Of a stretch of 64,000 nt of DNA, positions 43,057-54,416 are shown piece by piece (positions within the stretch are counted from its first letter, which is position 1; each line of letters starts with the position of its first letter). Location: positions 10,372,001 to 10,436,000 of the forward strand of contig LR990064.1 of NCBI GenBank assembly GCA_905147135.1, read 5' to 3'. The notes beneath the pieces were generated by a model. The model was not told the DNA's origin, made no database searches, and saw only the letters and a list, made by a program, of their open reading frames with translations. Origin of the DNA: Blastobasis lacticolella. Taxonomy: Eukaryota > Arthropoda > Insecta > Lepidoptera > Blastobasidae. A program made the position numbers and the translations under genes.

Positions 43057-43679
43057 AGCGAGCGGCCACACAGAAAAGACGCAGACACGTCGCGGACAGG
43101 GCACAGACGGGACGCGGACGCGACTTAAAACATACAGAAAAGACAGGGCACGGACGCGGCGCCGTCGCGGATCAGTCAAGAGCGTAGGCAAGACAAGGAC
43201 AGCAAGCGCTGCGTGCGAGGCTAGGCTCTCCGCGCCCCCTGTCTCCCCGTCCTTTCTGCATGTTTTAAGTCGTGACTGCGACGCGTCCGCGCCCTGTCTT
43301 TGCTGTATGTTTTGCGTCGCGACGTTTCTATACATTTTATATGAAAGTAAATTGAAAGGGCACCGCGTCTGCGATGTGTCTGCGTCTAACCTGCGTTAAC
43401 CATTACTGTAACTAAGTATACTCAACTAAATACTACGACATTGAAACGTACCTTTTCAAATTGCAATATTTATAATTTTAAGTTGTGTTTGAATTCTTAT
43501 GACTAGGATAAATTGTACTACTCCAAACATTGCCCTAGCCAATCTATTGACAGTGTACTTTACGTAATTAGGTATTATTTTGACATTAACTTTCCGCTAA
43601 GGAAGCATTCCGTGCGTAATTTTGTAAATGACTGGGTCAACGATGATTACAGACATCAGTCCGTAACTCGCGATCAAAC

Positions 43680-43999
43680 ATACGTCGACTAAAATCAGAG
43701 TTGTTAAACAACCCTACAACCCTACTGCCTCACTTGCTGGAACTGGAAAAAAATCACGTAGACATATTAAGAAATGCGCGAAAGCAATATGTAAACAACA
43801 AAATTGAAAAATCTGATGGTAATGTATGTCGCAACGTGTGGCGCGCCATAGCGTCGGAGACATGCAAATCGCGCAGCAGGGATAGCGCACTGGACGTGCT
43901 GGTGAGCCGGTCGGCGGGCGACTGCCGCGCCGCGCGCGCAGTTGCCGCCGCCGAGCGACTCAACCAGTACTATATACAGGTAAACAATGGCAGTATAAA
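43680..43999 (+). pseudogene. LINE linker before RT, left of the DIRS insertion
   Basis: A plus frame (43701 onward) reads RNARKQYVNNKIEKSDGNV, NVWRAIASETCKSRSR and AAAERLNQYY. This fits the segment between endonuclease and RT of CR1-like LINEs (usual pattern: KKxYYxxKIxxAxxxxKxxWxxIN ... iAxxFNxYF). It is cut at 43999 by the DIRS element, and its continuation begins at 49518 in the same frame. No endonuclease is visible upstream, so the LINE is 5'-truncated near 43400-43680. Confidence 0.7.
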
Positions 44000-44228
44000 A
44001 GCAGCGTTTTACCTGAAAATAAAACGCTTATTAAAATACTTACCTTATTCAAAGCATAATAAATTGAGATAGGCTCTTCCGCTTCCCTGCTATCCTGCTT
44101 CCACTTGCGGCTCCCTCCTACATCGCTCTTACGTGACGCTCGCCTGACCACCACCACGGCAGCGCCTAGCTGTTTTGAAAGCTGCGGCGGTTCGTCATTG
44201 TCGAAATAACACCAGGCAGGAATTACAC

Positions 44229-44330
44229 TTATGCTTTGAATAAGGTAAGTATTTTAATAAGCGTTTTATTTTCAGGTAAAACGCTGCTATTAAATAACTG
44301 TACCGTTATTCAAAGCATAATAAATTGAGA
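44229..44330. repeat. DIRS internal complementary region
   Basis: Contains, in reverse complement, the left outer edge (agcagcgttttacctgaaaa, from 44000) joined directly to the right outer edge (cagttatttaat, to 49517). The joint reads gctgct|attaaataactg and represents the circle junction of the replication model. Confidence 0.9.
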
Positions 44331-44685
44331 CGTGTTTGTTATCGCCTGGTGGTGGTCAAAATGCCAATGTGAAGTAAGAAAATGCTTGCAACATGGACTT
44401 ATTATTTCCTATGATGATTGATAGATTTTATTTAAATAAAAGCAATATGTTTCACAAAAATTGTTTTATTGTCGTAAATAATATTATTGAAAATTTAAAA
44501 CAGAATAGCAATTTTTCTACCTTGTACAGGTAAGGGAACTTTAACTTATAAAGGAAATCGTATAACAACATTTATTCATAGTAAGCAATCTTAGTTATAT
44601 AACGAGCGAATGAACTGATATGGTAATTTGCCTAGCTGGTACATTTAAGTATAGGCCAATATAAGTTGTTTATTTACAATAAACA

Positions 44686-47600
44686 TTAATAAATTGGTTC
44701 AAATAATCTTGGGACATTACTATTAGAAGAAACTGGCATAACTTGTCTTTGATAGAATTTTTGGAAAGTTTTGTTAGATTTCCAGTTACCTCGGGCCATA
44801 ATTTCCTCCAGTGGGGAATTATCGAGCCAACTCCTAGATAAAACTGCGGAACGAAAACTGCCAGGGGTAGCTGTTATGCCAACTTCTTGTAAAAGAGACT
44901 TGACCCAACCAGCAATAACTGTACGTGATGCGGGCTTAGCCTCGCCTCTCAAATTTATGAACAAATGATCACATGTCGCAAGACTTCGCTTATCTTTCAA
45001 GATGTTTATAGTGCGTTTTATCCAATAAACGGGGTCCAGATTTTTGTTTTGCTTATTCTCTAACAATTTCCATCCGGATTGTCTATGATCCGTGGAATCC
45101 GTTTTGGATCCAAATATAGGCCAAAAAATTAAGCAATCATTATTATTTACAAAATGATTAGAATCAATGCATAGCAAGGTCAGGTCATGAACTCGCCTAC
45201 CAGAATATAAAAGCAACAAGGTGGCTGCCTGCCTACAGATTTCAAAGATACTGTTATGGTCAATAACTTTAGTCTCTAGCGCCGAAATCAAACTGTCAAC
45301 ATTCCAGATAGGAGGTTTGCTCGACACTGGTTTTTTTAGAGCAATCGATTTCAGTACGTGTTTTACAAGGGAGTGTGAAGATAATGCGCCAGAATGATCA
45401 GCGTTACATAGGGTGGAAATAGCAGACTTATGAAGAAGAATAGTAGCTTATGCCAGCCCCTCTTCTAAATATAAATCGGCTAAGAATCTTGCTAAACTAT
45501 TTCCCGAAGGATTACGAGCATCGACTCCGTTGTCTGAAGACCATCTGAGCCAATGATTCCACGCGACTTGGTAAGTTCTACGAGTCGAGGGCCGCCATGA
45601 AGCTTGTAATAAATTAAGCTGCTCTGGTGACCAGTCACTTACGTTCTGCGACCACCCCCACACATCCAAACCTCCAGAGTAATTTCCTCTACCTGAGCGG
45701 GTGGCAGGCCCGTCGCTGTATCGACTAACACCTGAGGTAGGTGTCGTAGACAAAACGGAGCCCGTAGCGCCCGAGTTTTGAGGTCTGCGCGCCAGAAAAC
45801 TTTGTCCCAACGCGGTACTACAAGGAGGTACTTGCCCACTGCCTTGTTCAGATGCATCAGCACCTTGGGCACGAGGTAAGGCGGAGGAAACACCCATGCA
45901 AGGTGATATGTCCATGTTACTGAGAAGGCATCGTGAAATAAGGCTTTCGTGTCGTTCTGGTCTAGCGACACGTAATTTTCCACAACATGTGCCGTTTCTG
46001 ACGCAAATAAATCGATTACAGGAATTCCCATCCTCTTGAACACCATGTCTGTCCCCTGAGGGGTAATGTGCCATTCTGGAGGGGTTCAAAGTCGCGATAG
46101 ATGATCGGCGTGGGTGTTGTAACGACCCAGAATGTATCTCACGTCTACGTGAATCTGGTGTAAGTTCAAGACGTCGTATATCCTGTAGGTTATGTTCATC
46201 AGATTCAGCGATTTGGTCCCGCCTTCGTTGCGCAGAGAGGCAATAAATAGCTGTCTTGTTGTCGCTCTGTACCAGCACAGTGCTTTGGCGTAAGAAGTGC
46301 CCTCGTTTCGATAAAACTTTCAGTACCGTCAATAACTCTTTCTGGTTGCAATGTAGTGTTTTTTCCCCTTCCGTCCACAGTCCAGACAATGGGATACCGT
46401 CCAACTGGGCTCCCCAGGCTAGGTCCGACGCATCTGTGCTCAGGAAGTGAGATGGAGGAGCAACGTGCATTTTCGAGCCGACACTGTAATTTTGTTTCCA
46501 CCATCTCAAGTCGTTTTTGCATTCCTCTGCCAAGACATAATTTTTTGACAGATTTGTCTTGGGGAGTGTGTTTAGAAAGCTTAAGAGGTTGCGATAATTG
46601 AGGCGGCCCCTCGGAACTATAAAACTTGCGAAATTGAGCATTCCTATTAGGCTCTTCAAGTTTTTTAGCTTTGTCGTGCCTCTTTTCAGCATAACATGAA
46701 TTTTCGCAGCTAAACACTGCTGTTTGTCCTTTGGCAGCGACTTTAAATTCATCCACGTGTCCCAGAGGACACCTAAGAAGGTCAAGGCTCTGCGTGGTTC
46801 GAGAATCGACTTCTCGAAATTGATCTGCCAACCCAGAAGTTGAAGGCGCGTTATCGCTTGGCTCACATGGACGCGGAGCATTCGGGGATCCTGATGTACA
46901 ATAAGAAAATCGTCCAAATATACAATCAATCGAATGCCCTGTGCTCTTAACGTCTCGGCAACCCAGTTGGTCAAAGCGGCAAATACCTTTGGGGCGGTAC
47001 TGAGCCCGAACGGGAGGCAAGTCATTTGCAGTAAGCGGCCTCCAAAAATCAACCTTAAGAAGATTCTGTGGGAACTGGCTATTCTTAGGTGGTAATAAGC
47101 CTGGGAAATGTCTAGCTTGCATAACCAATCGCGGGGTTGTAAGAAACTTGGAACCCTCTGCACATTTATCAACCGAAAAGGATCGGTCAGCACGTAATGA
47201 TTCAGCGCTTTCAAATTGAAAATAGGGCGCGCAGAGCCGTCGCTCTTGGGGATTAAGAACATGGTCGAGACGAAGCTCGGTGCGGGGTCCACCTGTTCCA
47301 GAACTCCTTGTTGCTCCATTTGAGCTATGACAGTGCGCATAGTTTCTGAATAAGGGGTATGTAAATCATCGTTTTGTAAATTCGGTACTATCAGCGGAGG
47401 TTTTTGACCAAAAGGTATGCGATACCCTTTTATGAGTTTCAAAATAGTTTCTGGAGCCCCGAGTCTCTTCCAGTGATTGTATGATTGTATTAGCTGGCCA
47501 GCCTTGAATTTCGAGTCAGAATCTACGCTTCTTGGCGTTATAGTTTGTGGGAGACCCGTCGCGCTTACGGTTGTTTCGTCCCTGTTCATTCCTGTTGTTT

Positions 47601-47784
47601 CGTCCTCCTTGGTGACGAAAATTATGTCTCGAGGTGGAGCCTCCTCGGTAGTTTTTGCCCTGATAACCTCGCTGCGAGCGATACGGGGGCTGTGGCCCAC
47701 CCTGCGGGGGTGGGAAATGCGGATGGGCTGCGAGCACACATCCTGAGGAGCAATGTCCATGTCTTGCAGTCTGCGGGAGCGCAT
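44686..47784 (-). pseudogene. DIRS pol: RT, RNase H and tyrosine recombinase, with several breaks
   Basis: The RT (from 47784) has STMFLIPKSDGSARPIFNL, WLCKLDISQAYYHLRI, CLPFGLSTAPKVF and the catalytic VYLDDFLIV (residues ~288-296). RNase H reads FLSTDASDLAWGAQL, CNQKELLTVLKVL and VQSDNKTAIYCLSA. A frameshift near 46229 puts the true frame elsewhere (a methylase-like DAM segment, with [15 protein letters not shown]), with a TGA near 46090 and a return shift near 45655. The recombinase begins in the same frame (TYQVAWNHWLRW), is cut by a TAA at 45448-45450 within its N-terminal domain, and continues in phase to 44686 with YSGRRVHDLTLL, PGSFRSAVLSRSWLD and GNWKSNKTFQKFYQRQ (likely Arg, Arg and Tyr catalytic positions). 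Overlaps gag by about 270 bp. Confidence 0.88.
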
Positions 47785-48862
47785 GATGCTGACCAAACCC
47801 CTGCGAGGGGTGGTGAACAGGTTTGCTTGGCCCTGCTTGCGAAGCAGGGTTGTTGCTACCTTGTTTGCGGAGGGGCCAGAAAGCCTTCCTCACGCCTCCG
47901 GCCTTCTCCAGGGACGCGGTTAGCCTGTCAGATTCAAATAAGTTCTCGCAAGATGGCGGAACTTTATTAATAGCTGTATTTACCAGCGGATCGCGTACAT
48001 TCTTTAGAACAGCATCGCGACGCATTTGGATCACCTCGGCCCTGTGGCCGTAGATCAGTTGCAATAGATCAGAAGATACCTGCGCGTGTTCGCCGGCTAA
48101 GAACAAGTCGTTAATTTTTTGGGTCACGACAGCAGTATCAAGGACCTCGGCGCTTTTAAACCACATCATGAAATCATTTACGCATTTCTGAAGCACCTCA
48201 GCCTGTCTCAGAGCACAAAAACTCAACGCCGCATAGGACCTATCAGTATAAGCCAAATTTCGATTTGTATCGTAAGCTTTAAGTTCATCATTCGCGTCTA
48301 GTTCAACAAAACCTGGCGTGTGACTGTAAAGTTTTTGGGCGTCAGCGTAACGGACTTCCGACCATGTGCGGTCGTTGAAATGCTGAATAACTTTCAAAAT
48401 GTGTAAGTATCGATCGGGCGTCTTAGGAACAGAAGGTTCCTTTATTTTAGTTGTTATAGAACTAGCAAAGTCTTTGTCAACTTGTGCAGTGGAAGCATCT
48501 GGAATGAATTCGATCGAACTCGGACAAAGAGACACAACGTCATCGTTATACTCGGACGGTTTGTTTGAAAAACCATTATTTTCATCGTGATTGCAAGAAC
48601 AATTAGCTTGACGCTGTTGTGTCAGCTGGGTCACCTGTTTGGTCAGATCCTCCAGCGCCTTGGAGCGTCGACTTCGTTTGCCCCCCTTCTTCTTTTCGCG
48701 ACGGCGGCGTTTGCTGCGAGCTGGACTCGGCGGCGCGCTCGAAGAATCCGAGCTGGAGTCACTGCTGCCGTCGCCCGACGAACTTGCCGGTGTCTTTCGT
48801 CGTTTCTGGGTACCAGATGACCCTGGTACCGGGCTTCTACGAGCCTCATCGTGAGACTGCAT
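47516..48862 (-). CDS. DIRS Gag-like protein
   Basis: An intact 448-codon frame starts at the ATG at 48862. The N terminus is Ser-rich and then strongly basic (SKRRRREKKKGGKRSRRSK), with a short helical stretch ALEDLTKQVTQLTQQRQ. The middle (about residues 130-320) is folded-looking and contains YLHILKVIQHFNDRTWSEVR and LRQAEVLQKCVNDFMMWF. The C terminus is Gly/Arg/Asn-rich (GGSTSRHNFRHQGGRNNR), probably for nucleic acid binding; no classical zinc knuckle. Its place upstream of, and overlapping, the RT frame matches other DIRS elements. It is the only undamaged large frame of this element. Confidence 0.8.
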   Translation of the reverse strand: MQSHDEARRSPVPGSSGTQKRRKTPASSSGDGSSDSSSDSSSAPPSPARSKRRRREKKKGGKRSRRSKALEDLTKQVTQLTQQRQANCSCNHDENNGFSNKPSEYNDDVVSLCPSSIEFIPDASTAQVDKDFASSITTKIKEPSVPKTPDRYLHILKVIQHFNDRTWSEVRYADAQKLYSHTPGFVELDANDELKAYDTNRNLAYTDRSYAALSFCALRQAEVLQKCVNDFMMWFKSAEVLDTAVVTQKINDLFLAGEHAQVSSDLLQLIYGHRAEVIQMRRDAVLKNVRDPLVNTAINKVPPSCENLFESDRLTASLEKAGGVRKAFWPLRKQGSNNPASQAGPSKPVHHPSQGFGQHHALPQTARHGHCSSGCVLAAHPHFPPPQGGPQPPYRSQRGYQGKNYRGGSTSRHNFRHQGGRNNRNEQGRNNRKRDGSPTNYNAKKRRF

Positions 48863-49044
48863 TCTTAACAAAACCAAATAAACGACTCGTTAAGTATTTA
48901 CCAAACAAAATTTTACGTACAACACTTATTTATAGATTAAAATTACTCTGTTTGCAATGTAGGACACAATACACGATTCAACAGTGATACAATGATTAAA
49001 CAAACTATAATTTGTAAAAATCAGTAATAAAAATTTTTCGATAT

Positions 49045-49198
49045 AGAAGTTTTGTAAAACTACCTTTGCAAATAAAAACAAAATATAAAAATTGAATCTC
49101 GAACGGCAATACGAGTACACACGATTTAAAAGGTTGTGTAAAACTACCTTCGCAAAAAAAGAAAAAAATTTAAAAATAGAATCTCGAACGGCAATGCC
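49045..49198. repeat. Direct repeat in the DIRS leader
   Basis: Two ~66-bp units (49045-49110 and 49133-49198) share 'gtaaaactacct', 'aaaaat(t/a)gaatctcgaacgg' and 'caat'. They lie upstream of Gag (minus strand) and may be part of the promoter or leader. Confidence 0.75.
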
Positions 49199-49517
49199 GT
49201 TTAGAAATCGGGAGCTAGAATCCGCAAAAAGAATACTCACATTTTTCGGAAGCAAGTTAACTTACTCAAACGTTGTAAGCAAAATGTTTCGTTCACAAAA
49301 ACATTTTTGGACGGAACTAGGTGTCTCCGCGGGAAGCAAAATGCCAATGACGAACCGCCGCAGCTTTCAAAACAGCTACGCGCTGCCGTGGTGGTGGTCA
49401 GGCGAGCGTCACGTGAGAGCGATGTAGGAGGGAGCCGCAAGTGGAAGCAGGATAGCAGGGAAGCGGAAGAGCCTATCTCAATTTATTATGCTTTGAATAA
49501 CGGTACAGTTATTTAAT

Positions 49518-51338
49518 ACGACCGTGCGCAGAAGACGCTATACATTATCTATCGCTTTACCTACATGATACTAATCAGGCCACTTTTCAATTCGATTCTT
49601 TTTCGCTGGAACAGATGTTAACTGCCTTAAAGGGTATAAAACGTAAACATTCCCAAGATATCAATGACATGTCCACCTTTGCTATTGACTATCTTCCCCC
49701 TGTGGTGATATCACTTCTACTATAGTTATTTAACAAATGCGTATCACTAGGTGAATATCCTGACGCACTCAAAATGGTCAAAGTCCAGTCTATATATAGA
49801 GGCAAAGGTGAAATGCATCTGCCCAAACATTTTAGATCAATATCGCAAATCCCTGTCATGTCTAAAGTATTCGAACAATTATTAAGCATCTCTCTGATGA
49901 ATTTTTTTACCTCTAATAACCTTTTGAATCGACAACAATATGCGTACCGTAGGGGAGTGTCCACTACCGATGCCGCGCGTGACGTCACCACCAAAGTAAT
50001 GGCCCATCTGGAGGGCGGTCGGTAGGTAGCAGCCATAATTTGCGACCTGTCGCGCGCCTTCGAGATGGTTGACCACAATTTACTCCTAGTAAAACTAGAA
50101 AAGTATGGTTTGAGTGGTAACTCCCTCAAACTAATGGAGTCGTTCCTTGGCAATCGTAAGCAGAGCACTTACGTTGAGAGTTGGAAATCAGATCTGGAAT
50201 CTATAGGTGCCACAGCCGTTCCCCAGGGATCGGTAATGGGGAATAATCTGTTTCTTATACTGGTTAATGACATCACGACTGCTTGTCCCGTGTGTGAATG
50301 TGTAGTGTTCGCGGATGACTATGAACTTCCAAAACAACGTTTGAACGAGGCAATGATTCAATTATCGAAATGGTTCTCACCTAATGACATGCGCTTAAAT
50401 GTTGAAAAGACTAATATAGGTAGTTCATTTCCAATTAAGAAAAACCAGAGGTCACGAATTGCACGTTGCCGTGGACGGTGTACCCGTTCCGCAAGTTGAC
50501 AATGTTCGTTACTTGGGATTTACCATTGACGCTGGCCTAACGTGGACCCCACACATTGACACTAGATGTGATAAACTGTCATCAGCGTGCTTTGCGTTGT
50601 CTAGGCTAAGGTACACCCTCACGACAGAAAACATTAAGACAGCCAACTTCGATTATTTCCATTCCGTTCTTACTTACGGTGTTGATTTGTGCGCTGACCG
50701 TGAGAAAATGTTTCGAGTTCGAAAACGCGCCGTACGTCTGGTAGCCAGAAAACCGATAGACCATCCAGCGCAGGACTTCTTTAGAACCCTAAAGATCCTC
50801 ACCCTTCTCAGTGTTTATATCTACCAGATCGCTAACCTAGTCACGAAAAACTTAACTGCATACCCTACAAACGGTCAACAGCATAATTTTAACACCCGGT
50901 ATCGCCACCACTTGTTTGTTCCCCCAAGGTGGTTAACCAAAACAAATACTTCCCTGTATGTTATAGGTCCTAAGGTCTATAACTCCTTACCCTGTGACAT
51001 AAAGGATGCTATCTCGGACAAGGTATTCGCGAAGAAACTCAAACGTCTACTGATTGATATGGCACCATACTCAATTACTGAGTTCTTTACGAACATAAAA
51101 TCGTTGACCCAGTCATGAAACCTTGGTTCATATTTATATGTAATCGAGTGATAAAACTGTATATACCTACCTAAATCGAATCGAATTTAATGTAATTAAA
51201 CGAGACAATATATGACATTAAAATTAATTATAATAATAATAGACAAAAATTATACCAATATATTATCTAATTGATATTACTATAAAATAGACATGTAAAT
51301 ATTATTATTTATGAATAAATATATATAAAAAAAAAAGC
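49518..51338 (+). pseudogene. LINE RT, right of the DIRS insertion
   Basis: The frame continues from 43999 with RPCAEDAIHYLSLYLHD. The RT reads KGIKRKHSQDINDMSTFAI, VKVQSIYRGKGEMHLPKHFR, ISQIPVMSKVFEQLL, QYAYRRGVSTTDAA, ICDLSRAFEMVDHNLL, VPQGSVMGNNLFLILVNDI and VFADDYEL, where FADD is intact. The C-terminal domain (50480-51118) has VDNVRYLGFTIDAGLTWTPH, YFHSVLTYGVDLCADREKMF, RKRAVRLVARK and a NSLPxxI-like YNSLPCDIKD. Stops occur near 49724 and 50023, with a frameshift near 50440. It ends in poly-A (51328-51338), a few bases from the right TIR of the enclosing element. I would place it near CR1/jockey LINEs. Confidence 0.8.
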
Positions 51339-51362
51339 ATTTTCTGTGTGGCCGCACGCTTA

Positions 51363-52543
51363 TTATTTTGTGCATTGATATGAAATAATATGTGGTATGA
51401 TAACATTGATGTGATAACTATGATATGATAACAACCCTTCTTTCTGTTCACGAGAACTATACAATACTGTTAGCCAAATTACTAACTACTAGCTCATATA
51501 ATGATTATTTCAGGTATACTTACATATCCTGGCCCCAGTGCTAGCTGTGGAAAATAATTGATAAAATATGAAAACTGGTCCGTATCTATCATTTTGCTAT
51601 TGCCTATATGTTTATTTGTTAAGACTTAAGTTTTTGGCGGTTCCAGTACATGTGAGTAAACTTTCCAGACGACTTTTTTCAAACGGACTTTATAAAGAAT
51701 TACAAGGGATTGGAAGGAATTTACGACTCGTGATTTATTTACATAAAGGAAACATTCCGTTAGCGCAACGTATGTTTTCAGCTGTAGTATTTGTAGAATT
51801 AAAATAGTAATTGTGTAACACTTCTGCACAAGGGGTCGATAGCGACCCATAAATATATTTGATCACTATATTTGAGTATAAAATTTATTCCAAATGTTTT
51901 TTTAATTCACTATCAAGAGATAAGTGAACCATCTTATTTTATAGTGAAATCACCTTACAGGTATATTTATACACACACAACTATGCCTCCATTTTTATGA
52001 GTCATTTCTTCAACAACTAATTTGTGTCTATGCTTTAGTAGATAAATCTCTTACCCGCTGAAAATCCAACAATATATGGATTAAATACCCGATTAGATTC
52101 ACAAAAAATCTACTTTCCTAAAACTTGTCGTTTTGGTCAAAAATGACCCATATATGCATATGGGATAAGCTGGTGAGACGGTGTAGATGTGGCAAAGTGT
52201 GTTGCCATAAGGACCGAGACGGCGTTATGCTGACAAGTGCAAACTCGATTATATACCGGTGTTGTGCTCATTGCAGCCCTTTCCGACTACCGCGGGTATT
52301 CGGGGTCTGTCCTCAGTCCGTCATGTTTCTCTTCGGCTGTGACGTGGCAAGGACTGTTTTAATTAAGTACGAGTATACGTTACGTTATATCATAAATAAG
52401 TAATTTATTCTTACCTTTTTTTCGTTGTTGGCCTGAAATTCAGAATTAATTACTATTGTTAGGGGTGGTCCAGTTCTTAACAATGAGAATTCATTTTATA
52501 AATTATAATTCGAGAAGATAATGGTGTGTTCACAGAAGTGGAG
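51363..52543. other. Unidentified flank
   Basis: No gene recognised. Frames of 60-92 codons on both strands show no family motif. 'ggggtcgatagcgacccata' (51831) and 'ggtcaaaaatgacccatata' (52137) are similar short palindromes about 300 bp apart; I could not tie them to an element. Confidence 0.35.
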
Positions 52544-52594
52544 CATAGAAATGAAACAAAACAGAATCCATCGTACCATAAAGGGGCCAGGTGC

Positions 52595-54416
52595 CAGTGT
52601 CGTGCCTAGGGTTTCAGAGTAAGGCAAGCCGAGAGATGAAGTTTTTGCAGTTTTTACGGTTATGAAAACAAATCCATCTTTTTGCCACATTACTGATCCT
52701 CACTTATCACTCTTCAGTTTTATTCCAGCAATATAACTTGTGAGAGAGAACAACCAACAATCCAATGAGTTGGGTACACTGATCTATGAAATTGTCTTAT
52801 AAGTGATTTACTAAACTGAGAAATAGGTACGTAAATTGGGCGTAGGTTTTAGCAAGGAAATAATTTGTTATTTTCTGAACGATGTTTAAAAACTTTACCT
52901 TTTCCGTGCAAATCAAAACTTGTGCACATTTTAAATCATCACAAGGGACTTTACTTCCTCTATTGTTGATCAATCCAATTAAATCACTTTTACAACAAAA
53001 ACAACACAAAACTAATTACTATACTTATCCGTTCAAACAAAACAATAGTGAAGTTGGTACTTATTCCAGCATTCAACAAACGTACCTACCGCGCATGCGC
53101 GAAGTTGCACATCCGTGTACAACTTCATACGCATGTGTCAGCTTTGATATAAGTCCTACTTATAACTACAGTGTCTTTCATTAGTAAAACCTTTATTTTA
53201 GTCATTAGGCTACAGGATAATAACAGAATGTGAGTATGTATCCAAAATCCCAGTGAAATATATGGACAACGATGATGATGAAGTATCCAAGGCTGATATT
53301 TGTGTAGGAGTTTACTAGAAAATATATTATCTAGGATAACGTATGATTCTAGTGGACATCATTTAATCAAACAAATGTTTTAAAGATATTAGGTATATTG
53401 TAATAAGCAATATAATCCATTATAAAATGAGGTATTTATTTAAACAGCATTAGCTGAATTAAACAAGATTTTATAATACAAACAAAGTACCATAGGCAAA
53501 CCACATTTATACAAAATTCTCACCAAATGTTAAGACACAATTATCGATCACATAATTCAATATTTATCCTTTAAAATGGGACAGTAGTATTACGTATGAT
53601 TCAATAAATAAACAATTATATAAATAAATTAACCAATACAAAATATAAAGCAACAATAATACAATGCAAGTTTGTACTTAACTCTGTGCCGGCTCTGGAG
53701 CAAAAGTACCACCCAGTCTTTTGACTGGACCTTTATACTACCTTCTAGCCGGAAATGTCATTTTCTATTCTCATTTCCGGTCTCCTAAATTTACTGATAG
53801 ATTGATTAGATGTTAATTTAATGTATTACAATACTTTGAACATTATTATAAATTTATTACATAATTAATTAAGGAAGTTTCTCATAAACAGTACTTAACT
53901 GAACAAAGACAAACAATCGTTCAGAAACACCACATTTCGTTCTGAAGTTGGTGAAATGTTTACGAAAGTATTTTGAAATATTAATTATTATTAATCACGA
54001 TGTTTAATACCAATTAAAACATACTAAAATACCTTATATCTAACACATGCAGGGCTTAAAGTCTCGAATAATTTACTATATAAACAAACGTATAGTTATA
54101 TCTCAGTATAGGACAGTTTTCATATGTAAGAAAGAAACATACCGGCCGGAATCGAAGCCCGCTTACAAGCCCGCGCGTGCGAGCGAGATGACTGGCCGCA
54201 TCTCAATTTCAACCCAGTCTCAACGTGTGCGTTCGGATCGTGTTTCGTAACCTAGGCGCACGATGGCGCTTCTTCGGCGCGGCGGTGTGCACGTAGTTTG
54301 AAAAGTATTAGGAGCGCGAACTTTAAATAGTTCGCGCTCGCATTACCTTTTTTGATCGATAATTATTTTTATAAGGCAAGCCCGGCTTTTGGGCTTGTAT
54401 GACAGTAACGCCACTG
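52595..54416. mobile_element. Second, different hAT-like element nested in the first
   Basis: The ends are CAGTGTCGT (52595) and the inverse of CAGTGGCGT (54416). CCAGGTGC flanks it on both sides (52587-52594 and 54417-54424) and occurs once in the empty site of copy 1 (near 23267). 'taaggcaagcc' is found near both ends, in direct orientation. CAGTG ends with an 8-bp duplication are typical of hAT. It is 1822 bp, A+T-rich, with no transposase frame. Confidence 0.88.

Larger units (their letters stand above)
44000..49517 (-). mobile_element. DIRS-type tyrosine-recombinase retrotransposon
   Basis: A 5.5-kb element coding on the minus strand for Gag, RT-RNase H and a tyrosine recombinase. Long inverted terminal repeats are at 44047-44200 and 49345-49498 (154 bp, about two mismatches). 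An internal complementary region at 44229-44330 is inverse to both outer edges: 44229-44288 pairs with 44000-44059, and 44289-44330 with 49476-49517. This arrangement is diagnostic for DIRS elements, which integrate a circular DNA through a recombinase and make no target duplication. The host LINE frame continues across the insertion point without gained or lost bases. Confidence 0.93.
43057..51362. mobile_element. Pair of terminal inverted repeats enclosing a LINE and a DIRS element
   Basis: AGCGAGCGGCCACACAGAAAA begins at 43057, and its inverse (AGCGTGCGGCCACACAGAAAA, one mismatch) ends at 51362. Next to the left end, 43080-43400 is very G+C-rich, with repeated 'gacagggc(a/g)cggacgcg' and 'aaaacat(a/g)cag' in both orientations. 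This looks like a class II element with subterminal repeats, of unknown superfamily. I cannot define a clean target duplication. Nearly all of the interior is later insertions: a plus-strand LINE ending in poly-A at 51338, which is itself split by a DIRS element. Confidence 0.6.

Noticed and set aside
43080..43340. CpG-island promoter or CRISPR-like array
   Set aside because: The repeats are short, irregular and in both orientations; they fit subterminal repeats of a DNA transposon.
46205..47128. 307-codon minus-strand frame in the DIRS element
   Set aside because: It overlaps the RT frame in another phase and lacks motifs; the RT with YLDD is the real frame.
51831..52160. piggyBac-like ends at two short palindromes
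   Set aside because: No TTAA flanks and no matching inverted pair.
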